Source of the DNA: Streptomyces sp. IMTB 2501 | Lineage (GTDB): Bacteria; Actinomycetota; Actinomycetes; Streptomycetales; Streptomycetaceae | Direction: 5' to 3' | Assembly (NCBI RefSeq): GCF_001953885.1 | Contig: NZ_MQUS01000023.1 | Span: 93,149-157,148, forward strand | Length of the DNA: 64,000 nt | Part shown: positions 50,180 to 58,381 of the stretch, one piece after another | Numbering within the stretch: the first letter of the stretch is position 1 | How the letters are laid out: each line of letters opens with the position of its first letter | Program-made: the position numbers and the translations under genes | The notes under the pieces: model-generated | What the model was told of the DNA's origin: nothing | The model's database searches: none | Seen by the model: only the letters and a program-made list of their open reading frames with translations

Positions 50180-50602
50180 ATGTTTGTGACCGATTCCGAG
50201 CGCACCAGCTCATGGCCCTGCTCCCGTCGGGCGACGCTGACCCTGCCCGCTCGGGAGGTGCATGTGTCCGCCGCGCGTCACCTCACGGCGGATCTGCTGG
50301 AGTGCTGGAGCGTTCCCCAGAGTGAGCGTGACTCCGCCGTTCTCATCGTCGACGAACTCACCGCCAATGCCGCCCAGTACGGCCGCGACTGCATGACGTT
50401 GGTACTCGTCCTCGACCACGGCGCCCTGTACATCGAGGTCAGTGACTCGGGAACCGCGGTGGAGCACAGTTCGTACGACGTCGCCCCGGACGAACACGGC
50501 CGCGGCACCGGTATCGTCAAGTACCTCGCGCAGTCGACCGAGATCCGCCAGACGCGCAGCGGCCGGGAAGTCCGCGCCTGCCTCAGGTGCTCGGCGGCAT
50601 GA
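50180..50602 (+). CDS. HATPase_c_2 anti-sigma-factor-type kinase
   Basis: 140 residues from ATG 50180. N-box LIVDELTANAAQYGRD, G1 EVSDSGTAVE and DEHGRGTGIVKYLAQSTEIR show the Bergerat ATP fold of regulatory serine kinases. It follows the anti-sigma gene on the same strand after 180 bp, so it may be an independent unit. It has no signal or membrane segment. No partner antagonist gene lies nearby. Confidence 0.83.
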   Translation: MFVTDSERTSSWPCSRRATLTLPAREVHVSAARHLTADLLECWSVPQSERDSAVLIVDELTANAAQYGRDCMTLVLVLDHGALYIEVSDSGTAVEHSSYDVAPDEHGRGTGIVKYLAQSTEIRQTRSGREVRACLRCSAA

Positions 50603-50997
50603 CCGGTCCCGGGAGACTGCCGTCCAATCAGGCGCCGCACAGCAGCGCCAACACCGCGCCGAACTGGCCCAGCCCGAGTCGGGTCAGCTACCCGGCCAGG
50701 TGGTGGCCGACTGGTTGACCATCAGGACACGGCACACGTAGGACGTTTCCCCGATCGAGACACACGCCTGCGGGCAACTGACAGACGAGCCGCTGCGACC
50801 CGGCCAGGTCGTGCGCTCGATTCCCTGGAACTGGTTCTCGCCGGTAGTGGACTCCAGCTCACGAGCCCCTTGGGCAGGTGGCTGTCTTGTCCTCGATCCA
50901 GCAGGGCAGCGCTTTCGGCTGATCGCCCGCACGGCCCTCCGCAGGGCGCGCTTTGCGGGCGGGACGCACAGGCCCGTTCGTCCGGCCGTGGGACTTT
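50603..50997. other. Stretch without a recognised gene
   Basis: A + strand piece DEPLRPGQVVRSIPWNWFSP looks protein-like but has no start or family. No other feature was recognised. Confidence 0.4.
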
Positions 50998-51384
50998 TCA
51001 GTGTTCCAGGGCGCGGGCGATGGGCAGGGTGTCGCAGGTCTGCTGCAGGTGGACGATCCTGCTGTCCCGCAGGGTGAAGACGTGTGCGAACCGTGAGGTC
51101 ACCGCGGTGCCGGAAGTGGTGATGCCTGCATATCGGCCCAGGACGATGACGTGGTCGCCGTCCTCGAAGAACTCCTCGCTGACGACCTGGAACTCGGCGA
51201 AGTGGGCCAGGAAGCCGAAGAAGTCGCCCAGGATGCTGTCCAGGCCGCGGTACACGCCCCCGTTGGGGAAGCCTTCGACCACATCCCACTCGGCGTCGGG
51301 TGCGACGACGGACCGGATGACCTGCGGATCGCCCTTGGCGCTGTAGTAGCGGCGGACGACGTCGATCTGCGATGAGTCCGGCAC
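50998..51384 (-). CDS. SnoaL-like/NTF2-fold protein
   Basis: 128 residues from GTG 51384, with GGGAGGAG 6 bases upstream. IDVVRRYYSAKGDPQVIRSV, VAPDAEWDVVEGFPNGGVYR, FEDGDHVIVLGRYAGITTSG and FAHVFTLRDSRIVHLQQTCD make up the cone-shaped NTF2/SnoaL fold (W, Y-G and F-x-H-x-F motifs). Such small enzymes act as cyclases, hydroxylases or isomerases, often in polyketide pathways. It is divergent from the flavin-reductase/acyltransferase remnants, so it may be a survivor of the same pathway. Confidence 0.85.
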   Translation of the reverse strand: MPDSSQIDVVRRYYSAKGDPQVIRSVVAPDAEWDVVEGFPNGGVYRGLDSILGDFFGFLAHFAEFQVVSEEFFEDGDHVIVLGRYAGITTSGTAVTSRFAHVFTLRDSRIVHLQQTCDTLPIARALEH

Positions 51385-51706
51385 GGCTGCTCCTCCCATT
51401 GGTGCCCCAGGCACGGGGCATCCTTCAGTCTCCTCGGTGGTCCGTGAGCACGGCCAGTACGCGCCCGGCCGAGTGGCGGAAGCCGTGCGCGGACCTGCGC
51501 GGTCGTCGGTGTCCGGCGTCGGTTTCTCAGGCACGGCTGCCGTACCGAGGGGCTTCGGGGATTCCCAGGTGGATACCCCGATGGGTGCCCAGGTCCGATT
51601 GAGGCCCTCGGCCCCCTCCCAGCCGACTGAGCAGGAAATCCGCATCATCTTCGGACCCCTCGGTCCTTCGGGGAAGCTGCGAGCCACTCCTGGCACCCCG
51701 ACCCCG
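51385..51706. other. Divergent intergenic region with fragmentary coding sense
   Basis: Besides promoters for the SnoaL-like gene, a + frame gives EIRIIFGPLGPSGKLRATPG just before the flavin reductase remnant. It could be the eroded upstream part of that gene. No intact gene is seen. Confidence 0.35.
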
Positions 51707-51895
51707 CCCCACACAGAGGCGCTCCCCGTCCTCCTCGACGCCGTCGCCTACTTCGACTGCGCCGTGCACTGTGCCGAGCCGGCGGGCGACCACACCTTCC
51801 TTGCCGGCCGCGTCGAGTCCTTCGGTGCGCTCAACGGCGCGACCGTGCCCCTGTTCGCCGACAACAGGTTCACCCCGCGGAAGGAGCTGCCGTGA
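51707..51895 (+). pseudogene. Flavin reductase-like C-terminal remnant
   Basis: LPVLLDAVAYFDCAVHCAEP, AGDHTFLAGRVESFGALNG is the second half of a FMN-binding flavin reductase (W/Y-F-x-C, GDH, G-x-V). The start is lost. Its stop overlaps the start of the acyltransferase gene (GTGA), as in translationally coupled biosynthetic operons. Such reductases feed FMNH2 to monooxygenases. Confidence 0.65.
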
Positions 51896-52775
51896 CCCGC
51901 GTATACATGTTCTGCGAGCAGGGCTCGCGTCGTGTCGGCACGGACGGCGCCGCTCTCTTCGACCTCTTCCCGGATCAGGTGGCCGAGGCTGACGAGACCC
52001 TCGGCTACTGGATCCGCGAACTCTGCCTCACCGATCCCGAAGGATGCCTCGGGCACACCGAGTTCACCCAGCCCGCCGTCTACGTCGCCGACGCCCTCGC
52101 CCACGCATGCGCCTCGCCCACGCCGCGACCCTCGCGGACGGCCGGCCCGTCCCCGACGCCACCATCGGCCACAGCCTTCGGAGTACGCCGCCCGGCACGC
52201 CGCCGGTGTGTTCGGTCCAGCCGCCGGACTGTGCCTGGTCGCCGCCCGCGCCCGCGCCATGGCACGCGTCACCGGCGGCACCATGGCCGCCGTCATCGGC
52301 GTGGACGAGGCTGTGGCCCGGGGCTGTTGCTGCGCCGGGCCGGATGTGAGGCCGTCGAGGTGGCCATCAACCTCAACACCGTCAGCCACAGCATCGTGGG
52401 CGGATCCGTCGCCGAGGCCGAGGCCGCCACAGCCCGCCTGAAGGAGTCCGGCGGCACTGCCGCACGCTGGCTGAACGCCCCCGGCCACTTCCGCGCCAGG
52501 CACATGAGGACGGTGGCACGGGAGTATGCCGCGTCCCTCGCCTCTGTCCCCTGGCCGGGTCGGCCTCACCCGTATACGCCGAGCGCACGGCCCAGCCGCA
52601 CACCACGACCGACCTGCCCTGACCACTGACCGAGCAGATCGACCACCCCATGCTCTGGCGGGAGACTGTCGAGCCCCTCCTCGACACCGACCCGGACACC
52701 GAGTTCGAGGAGAGAGGCAACAGCACCGTGCTCACCCGCTTGCTTCGTGCCCTACCCACAGAGAGGACCCGCTGA
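51892..52775 (+). pseudogene. Discrete malonyl-CoA:ACP acyltransferase-like gene, frameshifted
   Basis: The gene opens TRVYMFCEQGSRRVGTDGAA and LFDLFPDQVAEADETLGYWI, RELCLTDPEGCLG, the N-terminus of a FabD/PKS-type acyltransferase (F-x-G-Q-G-S; Gly is now Glu). After HTEFTQPAVYVADAL the frame shifts: TIGHS (active-site Ser) is in one frame and SEYAARHAAGVFGPAAG in another; INLNTVSHSIVGGSVAEAEA is back in the first. The C-terminus LTEQIDHPMLWRETVEPLLD, RGNSTVLTRLLRALP ends at TGA 52773-52775, which overlaps the next start. At least three frame breaks. Confidence 0.82.
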
Positions 52776-53039
52776 TGACCACCGCCCTCTCCGCCGTCGT
52801 CCGCCCGCGCCCCGTCGACGACCCGGCCCTCAGACTCTTGGTCCTGCACCACGCGGTCGGCTCCCGCCTCGCCCGCACGAGACGTGTGCCGCACTTCCCC
52901 GACGACGCAGACGGCTGCCTTGTCGAGACGCCCGGCCGGGACCCAATGAGCACGATGCCCGTCCCCGGCAACGCCACCGACCTCGGCGCCCAGCTCCTCA
53001 CGGCCTGCGTCCTCTGCTGGACGCGCCATTCGTCCTGTT
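52775..53039 (+). pseudogene. Type II thioesterase-like gene, 5' part, interrupted by transposon
   Basis: ATG 52775 overlaps the acyltransferase stop (TGATG). LRLLVLHHAVGSRLARTRRV, PHFPDDADGCLVETPGRD is the N-terminus of a type II thioesterase (LFCLHHAGG...W...P...V..PGR). After a frame change LRPLLDAPFVLL leads up to the nucleophile elbow, where a Tn3-family transposon is inserted after TSD CTGTT at 53035-53039. Joined to 59519 onward, the frame reads PFVLFSHTVGALAAYE: insertion is inside the GHSxG elbow region. Confidence 0.8.
53035..53039. repeat. Target-site duplication CTGTT, left copy
   Basis: CTGTT directly before the left terminal repeat; the identical pentamer follows the right repeat at 59514-59518. 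Five-base duplications are the mark of Tn3-family insertion. Confidence 0.9.
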
Positions 53040-53087
53040 GGGGTGTGACCGAGATACGCGCCAAAGGGGCAACGGGATGATCTTGAA
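53040..53087 (+). repeat. Left terminal inverted repeat of Tn3-family transposon
   Basis: 48 bp, identical to the reverse complement of 59466-59513. It starts GGGGTGTGACCGAGATACGC and ends GATGATCTTGAA. Longer than the usual 38 bp, with the GGGG start typical of the family. Confidence 0.95.
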
Positions 53088-53172
53088 GCCCTGAGCACCC
53101 GTCGGCCTTCACCCATTCGGCTCAGTGTCGTTGGTGGTGATGTTGAACGTCGTCTGGGGCCTGGGGTGGGTT

Positions 53173-54089
53173 GTGACATCGATTGAACGGACCGCGTATC
53201 CGCGGTTCAAGCGGCTGATCACCGCGCATGAGCTGCATCTGTTCTTCTCCCCGAGTCGCGATGAGCTGGAGACTGCGATGAGCATCTGCTGGCGCTGCTG
53301 CTGATGCTGAAGTCGTACCGGCGTATGAGGTGTTTCCCGGCGCTGGAGGACGTCCCGGAGATGGTGGTGGACCTCGTCCGGTGTGCGGTGGAGCTGCCGG
53401 AGGGCACGCTGCCGGCGTACCGGGCGGAGCGGACCGCCAAGCACCACCGGGGCTTGGTCCGCAAGCAGGCCGGAGTGACGTACGACCAGGCCAAGGCCCG
53501 CGGGATCGTCGAGCAGTCGATCCGCAAGGATGCCGCGGCGAAGAACCGTCCGGCGGACCTCATTAACATCGCACTGCTCAAGCGCCTGCGCTCGGGGTCG
53601 AGGAAGAACGCCACCTACGCCGCCTTCCGCGAGGTCGGCCGCGTGATCCGCACCGTACAGCTCCTGTGCTACTTCGCGGACGCGCCGCTTCACCGACGGG
53701 TGACCGCGGCGACCAACAAGGTCGAGTCGTTCAACCGGTTCTCCCAGTGGATTGGCTTCGGCAACCGCGGTGTCATTGCCGACGACGACCCCATCGAGCA
53801 GGAAAAGGGGATGAAGTTCAACGCCCTGCTCACGAACGCGGTGATCTTCCACAATGCCCTGGACATCGCGGAGATCGTCCGCCGGCTGCTGGAAGAGGGA
53901 TGGGAGATCGACCCGGAAGACCTGGCGCACATCTCGCCGTACCTGACCGAACACATCAACCGGTTCGGCGAGTACAGCACCCACGAACTCGGCATCCAGC
54001 CCGAGGCGTACGACCCGAGACTCGACGTCGACTTCACCCCGCTGCGCGAGCAGGACCTGACCGCCGCCGGTCTCGGCCATACTGCCTGA
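53173..54089 (+). pseudogene. tnpA: Tn3-family transposase gene tnpA with internal deletion and frameshift
   Basis: GTG 53173 starts TSIERTAYPRFKRLITAHEL, HLFFSPSRDELE, the N-terminus of actinomycete Tn3 transposases. A frame change near 53280 is followed by LLALLLMLKSYRRMRCFPAL, then RAERTAKHHRGLVRKQAGVT, YDQAKARGIVEQSIRKDAAA, KNRPADLINIAL. It then jumps to LKRLRSGSRKNATYAAFREV, the C-terminal region: RVTAATNKVESFNRFSQWIG keeps the last acidic catalytic residue, and AHISPYLTEHINRFGEYSTH is the conserved end. About 600 residues with the first two catalytic Asp are missing from a normal ~1,000. Confidence 0.92.
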
Positions 54090-54156
54090 GCCGTGAGGGA
54101 ACTAGCTGGTGACGCCCTTAACGGGAGCGGGCCGGTATACCCCAGAATCCTGCTGC
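53909..54156 (+). repeat. 248-bp direct repeat, left copy (tnpA 3' end and downstream)
   Basis: Covers the last 181 bp of tnpA and 67 bp beyond. It matches 56986-57233 base for base apart from about seven substitutions and no gaps. The two copies flank the DUF1330-MFS-MarR segment. Confidence 0.92.
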
Positions 54157-54185
54157 TCTTCAGTGAAGATCCCACTGGACCTCGG

Positions 54186-54479
54186 TCAGTCGATGCCTTC
54201 GACGATGCGGAAATCGCGCTCGACGCCGTCGGAGAGGGCGACCAGCGCCTCCTGGTAGGCCGCACTCTCGCGTGCCGCGACGGCCTGCTCGAAGCTGTCG
54301 AACTCGACCAGGATGGTGCGCTCGGCGATTCCGGCGTCGTACGCCACGACCCGACCGCCGCGGACGATGGTCCGACCGCCCCCGGCCGCGACGGCCGGAG
54401 CGGCCAGCTTGTTGTAAGCAGCCAGCTTCTCAGGGTCTGAAATGGTGCGGTAGACGCTGACCCAGTAGCCCTTGGGCAT
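54186..54479 (-). CDS. DUF1330 family protein
   Basis: 97 residues from ATG 54479 (GGAGGTGCC upstream). MPKGYWVSVYRTISDPEKLA, AYNKLAAPAVAAGGGRTIVR, VVAYDAGIAERTILVEFDSF and EQAVAARESAAYQEALVAL give the dimeric alpha/beta-barrel ferredoxin-like fold of DUF1330 (Y-W-V, GGR, V.EF.s...A..w..s..Y). It lies on the same strand as the MFS gene, 42 bp after its stop, and is cargo of the Tn3-family element. Function unknown. Confidence 0.88.
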   Translation of the reverse strand: MPKGYWVSVYRTISDPEKLAAYNKLAAPAVAAGGGRTIVRGGRVVAYDAGIAERTILVEFDSFEQAVAARESAAYQEALVALSDGVERDFRIVEGID

Positions 54480-54521
54480 GGCACCTCCAGTGTTGTAATG
54501 GTTGTAATTAGTGTATCTAGC

Positions 54522-55955
54522 TTACGAGTTGGCCTCGGACGAGCGTCGGCGGGCGAGAGCGAGGCTTGTCAGCGTCGTGATCGCGATAGCGCCGATGCCG
54601 ACCAGCGCCGCGGTGGTGTAGGCGCTGTCGTCGGGGAAGAGGTGGCCGGGGCCGGTGCCCGCGGCGAGGATCAGGCCGCCGATGGCGCTGCCCAGGGAGT
54701 ACCCGACGCTGCGGACGACGTAGTTGATGCTCATGGCGCTCGACGTCTCGCTCTTGGGGGTGACGGCCAGGATGACGCCGGGCATCGCGGCCGAGAAGCC
54801 GCCGACGCCGAAGCCGAGCACGCCCATCGCCGCGAACAGTTCGGCCAGGTCCGACCGGGCCGCCGCGAACAGGGCGAACCCGCCGCCGACCACGATGGCG
54901 CTGCCGGCCAGGAGCAGGGGGTCGGTGATCCGAGTCCGGACCCGCGGCGTGAGCTTGCCGGCGACGAACCCCAGCACCGAGAACGGGATGAGGACCAGCC
55001 CGGCGACGAAGGTCGTCAGCCCGAAGCCGTAGCCGGCGCCGTGCGGCGTCTGCGCGTACCGGGTGATGAGCGTGAGCAGGAGGTACATGCCGATCCCGCC
55101 GACGAACATGGCGAGGTTCGCCCCGGCGACCGCCGGGTGCCGCACCGCCCGCACATCGACCAGGGGCGTCGTGCTGCGCAGCTCGATGACGGCCCAGACG
55201 CAGAGCAGCACCACCGCGACGACGGCGAGGCCCGCCGCCACGGCGAGGTGCCGGCTCCACAGATTCCGTTCGCCGGCGAGGAACAGCACCAGGAGCAGCG
55301 CAGCGGCCAGGACGACCGCGCCTGCCACGTCCACGTGGGCGGAGCGGCCTTCGGGGGCTTCGGGCATGGAGCGCCACGCGGTCAGGAGGGCGGCAGCGGT
55401 GACGACCAGCCCGAGGCCGTAGGCGGCCCGTACTCCGCCGAGCTCGGCGAGCAGTGCGGCCAGCGGGTAGCCGACGCCGGCCCCGATGATCGAGACCACC
55501 GAGATCAGGGCGATCACGGCCGCGCTGCGCTCCTCGGGGAGGTGGTCCCGGGCCACGCCCATCATCAGCGCCGTCAGTCCGAGCCCGACGCCCTGGGCCG
55601 CCCTGCCGGCCAGCAGCCATGCGAACGGCAGCGGCAGCACGGTGAGCGCGCTGCCGGCGACGACGACCGCCAGCGTGGCGAGGATCGTGGCCCGCCGGTG
55701 CGGGCCGGCTCCGAGCCGGCCCAGGACCGGCGTGGCGACGGCGCCGCTGAGCAGCGCGACGGTCAGCGTCCACTGCGCGCTGCCGAGCGAGACGTGGAAC
55801 GAGGTCGCCACGCTGGTGATGAGCGGCGTCCCGAGGCTGGCGACCGCCGCCACGACCAGAGCGATGAACATCAGGGCGGGGACCAGCAGCCGCGCCTCGG
55901 AACGCGCCACCGGGAACGCCTTCACCGCGACCCCGCCGACCCGCTGCCCGGTCAC
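54522..55955 (-). CDS. MFS transporter (drug efflux, DHA type)
   Basis: 477 residues. The membrane part starts ARLLVPALMFIALVVAAVAS and continues with GSAQWTLTVALLSGAVATPV, LGRLGAGPHRRATILATLAV (motif A-like), LAGRAAQGVGLGLTALMMGV and VVSIIGAGVGYPLAALLAEL (motif C-like). The layout is that of 12-14-helix DHA efflux pumps. GTG 55955 overlaps the MarR stop (GTGA), so MarR and pump are translationally coupled, the usual arrangement for a self-regulated resistance pair. It is cargo of the Tn3-family element. Substrate unknown. Confidence 0.9.
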   Translation of the reverse strand: MTGQRVGGVAVKAFPVARSEARLLVPALMFIALVVAAVASLGTPLITSVATSFHVSLGSAQWTLTVALLSGAVATPVLGRLGAGPHRRATILATLAVVVAGSALTVLPLPFAWLLAGRAAQGVGLGLTALMMGVARDHLPEERSAAVIALISVVSIIGAGVGYPLAALLAELGGVRAAYGLGLVVTAAALLTAWRSMPEAPEGRSAHVDVAGAVVLAAALLLVLFLAGERNLWSRHLAVAAGLAVVAVVLLCVWAVIELRSTTPLVDVRAVRHPAVAGANLAMFVGGIGMYLLLTLITRYAQTPHGAGYGFGLTTFVAGLVLIPFSVLGFVAGKLTPRVRTRITDPLLLAGSAIVVGGGFALFAAARSDLAELFAAMGVLGFGVGGFSAAMPGVILAVTPKSETSSAMSINYVVRSVGYSLGSAIGGLILAAGTGPGHLFPDDSAYTTAALVGIGAIAITTLTSLALARRRSSEANS

Positions 55956-56410
55956 TGCTTCGGCCCTTCGCGGTCCTGACTTTCGAGCTCTGCCAGATGC
56001 TTCAGCGCCGGAAGGGCCGCCACCAGCGCCTCGACCTCGTCGCCGGTGAGCTCGCCGATCAACCGCTCGAACGCGTGGACGCCCGCCTGGCGCCGCGTCC
56101 GGACATAGGAGGCGCCGGCCTCGGTCAGGCACACCAGCGTGACCCGCTTGTCGGACGCGTCGCCCCGCCGCTCGACCAGGCCGGACTCCTCCATCACCCG
56201 GACCAGGGCGGTCATCGCGGGCTGGGTGACGCCCTCGACCGCGGCCAGATCGGTGATGCGCCGCGGGCCGGTCCGGTCCAGGGTGGCCAGGGTGGCGGCG
56301 GACGTCAGGCTCATGTCCCGGGGCAGGCGTCTCGCGGCCCTGGTGGCCAGGCCGTAGAGGGCTGCCCCGATGGCGGCGGACGCGCCAGGAGCGGTGTCTT
56401 GACGACTCAT
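55952..56410 (-). CDS. MarR-family transcriptional regulator
   Basis: 152 residues. The winged helix reads MSLTSAATLATLDRTGPRRI, TDLAAVEGVTQPAMTALVRV and MEESGLVERRGDASDKRVTL (D-x-R wing). ATG 56410 lies 6 bases after a TATGCT -10 box, so the mRNA is probably leaderless. It should repress itself and the coupled MFS pump until a ligand binds. An IS1182-like scrap abuts its promoter, so the present promoter may be partly foreign. Confidence 0.92.
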   Translation of the reverse strand: MSRQDTAPGASAAIGAALYGLATRAARRLPRDMSLTSAATLATLDRTGPRRITDLAAVEGVTQPAMTALVRVMEESGLVERRGDASDKRVTLVCLTEAGASYVRTRRQAGVHAFERLIGELTGDEVEALVAALPALKHLAELESQDREGPKQ

Positions 56411-56450
56411 GCTCGAAGCATAGCATTTTTATATTCATAGTTTATGGAAA
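56411..56450 (-). promoter_or_regulatory. Promoter and candidate operator of the MarR-MFS pair
   Basis: On the minus strand: TATGCT -10 hexamer (56417-56422) and, upstream, a dyad TTCCATAAACTATGAA (56434-56449; arms TTCCATA and TATGAA, one mismatch). The region is AT-rich in a GC-rich genome, as MarR operators often are. Confidence 0.55.
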
Positions 56451-56890
56451 TGGTGACTGGTGCGGGCGGCACGCCCCTTGAGCAGGCCGGTCCGCCGGAT
56501 CCGGGTCAGTGCCAGGTCCAGCAGCCGGTCGGCGCGGTCGCCCTCGGCGAGCCGGTCGCGGAAGTCGGACAGCAGGCTGTGGTGGAAGCCGGGGTCTGCC
56601 AGCTCCGGGCCGAGGGCGTACTTGAAGTCGATGCGGCAGCGCACTGCCTCGGCGGCCTGGCGGTCCGACAGGTTCAGTGCGTACTGCAGCACGCAGACGG
56701 TGGCCGGCTGCGCGGGCGAGAGCCCGGGGCGGCCGTCGCGCGGGTACCAGGCGGTGAAGTCCTCGTCGCTGAACAGGCCGTCGAGGCGGTCGCGGATCCA
56801 CATCGCAGTGGTGCCGTGGGGGTTGCTGACCCGGGCGACCCGCACGGTCAGCGCCGGGATCTCGGCTCCGGGACGGGGCTGGAGGGACAT
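56435..56890 (-). pseudogene. IS1182-family transposase N-terminal fragment
   Basis: MSLQPRPGAEIPALTVRVAR, VSNPHGTTAMWIRDRLDGLF, SDEDFTAWYPRDGRPGLSPA and VLQYALNLSDRQAAEAVRCR, IDFKYALGPELADPGFHHSL, LSDFRDRLAEGDRADRLLDL are the N-terminal domain of IS1182 transposases (GRP..sP..L..V..LQ....LSDRQAaeAvR..iDWkYaL). The catalytic half is missing; the frame runs into the MarR promoter. Confidence 0.88.
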
Positions 56891-56985
56891 GTCAGGCTCC
56901 TGGGGGACATGGGCAGAACGCGCCCACAAGCCTGACGCAACGTCACGATCGTTGACTGTCCGTCCTCAAGATTCCCGACGGAGTC

Positions 56986-57233
56986 CGACCCGGAAGACCT
57001 GGCGCACATCTCGCCGTACCTGACGGAACACATCAACCGGTTCGGCGAGTACAGCACCCACGAACTCGGCATCCAGCCCGAGGCGTACGACCCGAAACTC
57101 GACGTCGACTTCACCCCGCTGCGCGAGCAGGACCTGACCGCCGCCGGTCTCGGCCAGGCTGCCTGAGCCGTGAGGGAACTAGCTGGTGACACCCTTCACG
57201 GGAGCGGGCCGGTATACCCCAGAATCCTGCTGC
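56986..57233 (+). repeat. 248-bp direct repeat, right copy (second tnpA 3' end)
   Basis: Second copy of the tnpA end, from PEDLAHISPYLTEHINRFGE to a stop at 57164-57166 and the same 67 bp beyond. It starts abruptly after the IS1182 fragment. About seven substitutions against the left copy, offset exactly 3,077 bp. Recombination between the copies would remove the DUF1330-MFS-MarR cargo as a circle. Confidence 0.92.
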
Positions 57234-57408
57234 GAGGGTCAGCCTCCAGCACCGTGGCCCGGCAGGTGATCCGATAGCGCTGCCGTGGGGGCGGGGTTCG
57301 TGACGGTTCTTGTGGGCCCTCGCCGTATTTCAGAGGCATACCCGCGCTGTTCTGCCAGCGGCAGAACACCGGCCGGACCGGGCTCGACGATCACTACAGT
57401 CCAGTCTC

Positions 57409-58176
57409 GTGACGACGATTACGACGCGTACGGTCGAGTACCCGGCCGACGGTTTGACGATGATCGGGCACCTCGCGCTCCCGGCCGGTGTCGACCGCCG
57501 GCCCGCGGTGCTGCTCGGACCAGAGGGCACGGGGCTCAGCGACGTCGAGCGCCGCCGGGCCGATGCTCTCGCCGAGCTGGGATACATAGCGCTGGCCTTC
57601 GACCTTCACGGCGGGCGCTATTTGGGCGACCCCGAGGAGATGCTGGCCCGTTGCATGCCACTGCTCGCTGATCCCGACCGGATGCGAGGCATCGGCCATG
57701 CGGCGCTCGACGTGTTGCGCACCGAACCGCGGACCGACCCCGACCGAATCGCCGCCGTCGGCTATGGCACGGGGGGCGCCATCGGGCTGGAACTCGGGCG
57801 CGACGGCGTCAGCCTGCGCGCGATCGGGACAGTCAACGCACTGACCACGGGCCGACCGGGCGAGGCGGCGCGCATCCGCTGCCCGGTGTGGGCCGGGGTC
57901 GGGTCGGAAGACCCGATCATGCCGCCCTCGCAACGTAACGCGTTCACCGCTGAGATGCAGGCCGCGGGCGTCGACTGGCGCCTCACGGTCTACGGCGGCG
58001 CCTTGCACGCCTTCCACCACCCGCCGGTTGACCACACCGTGCGCCCCGGCGTCGGCTACCACCCACGGCACGCGCAGCGCGCCTGGCGCGACGTCGTCGA
58101 CCTGCTCGCCGAGTGCCTGCCCGTGACGGAGGGGCTGGGGCATGGCCCAGGTAAGCATGCTGGCCCCGGGCACTGA
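57409..58176 (+). CDS. Dienelactone hydrolase-family protein lacking the usual nucleophile
   Basis: 255 residues. VEYPADGLTMIGHLALPAG, RPAVLLGPEGTGLSDVERRR, ELGYIALAFDLHGGRYLGDP match the dienelactone hydrolase fold (early E/G loop, D-x-x-G). The elbow is IAAVGYGTGGAIGLELGRDG; family members have G-Y-C-x-G-G or G-x-S-x-G, so the nucleophile is Gly here. The acid (VGSEDPIMPP) and His (LHAFHHP) are in place. GTG 57409 lies about 8 bases after a TACAGT -10-like box, so it may be leaderless. It is cargo of the Tn3-family element. If the change is real it probably binds or has a different chemistry. Confidence 0.85.
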   Translation: MTTITTRTVEYPADGLTMIGHLALPAGVDRRPAVLLGPEGTGLSDVERRRADALAELGYIALAFDLHGGRYLGDPEEMLARCMPLLADPDRMRGIGHAALDVLRTEPRTDPDRIAAVGYGTGGAIGLELGRDGVSLRAIGTVNALTTGRPGEAARIRCPVWAGVGSEDPIMPPSQRNAFTAEMQAAGVDWRLTVYGGALHAFHHPPVDHTVRPGVGYHPRHAQRAWRDVVDLLAECLPVTEGLGHGPGKHAGPGH

Positions 58177-58253
58177 CAGTCCACGCCCCTCAAGTCCGCA
58201 CAGCAGAAACGCATTCGGGCGGTTACTCGATCGCGGAGACGTATTCACAACTA

Positions 58254-58280
58254 CCGCAGTAAATACCGAATTTACTGCGG
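58254..58280. promoter_or_regulatory. Candidate recombination core site of the tyrosine recombinase
   Basis: CCGCAGTAAAT-ACCGA-ATTTACTGCGG: perfect 11-bp arms with a 5-bp spacer, the form of a tyrosine recombinase crossover core. A partial third copy, ATTTGCTGCGGCA (58348-58360, 12 of 13 matches to 58270-58282), and a weaker one (ACCTGCGGC, near 58306) follow in direct order, like the accessory DR sites of the Tn4430 internal recombination site. It lies directly upstream of the recombinase gene. Confidence 0.7.
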
Positions 58281-58381
58281 CAAAGCCCCTACCGTGATCA
58301 CCGCGACCTGCGGCGGGCCATTCCGGCCGCCGGGGCGAGGTGTACGCATTTGCTGCGGCAGTACCGGAGGGGCGGGACGGC

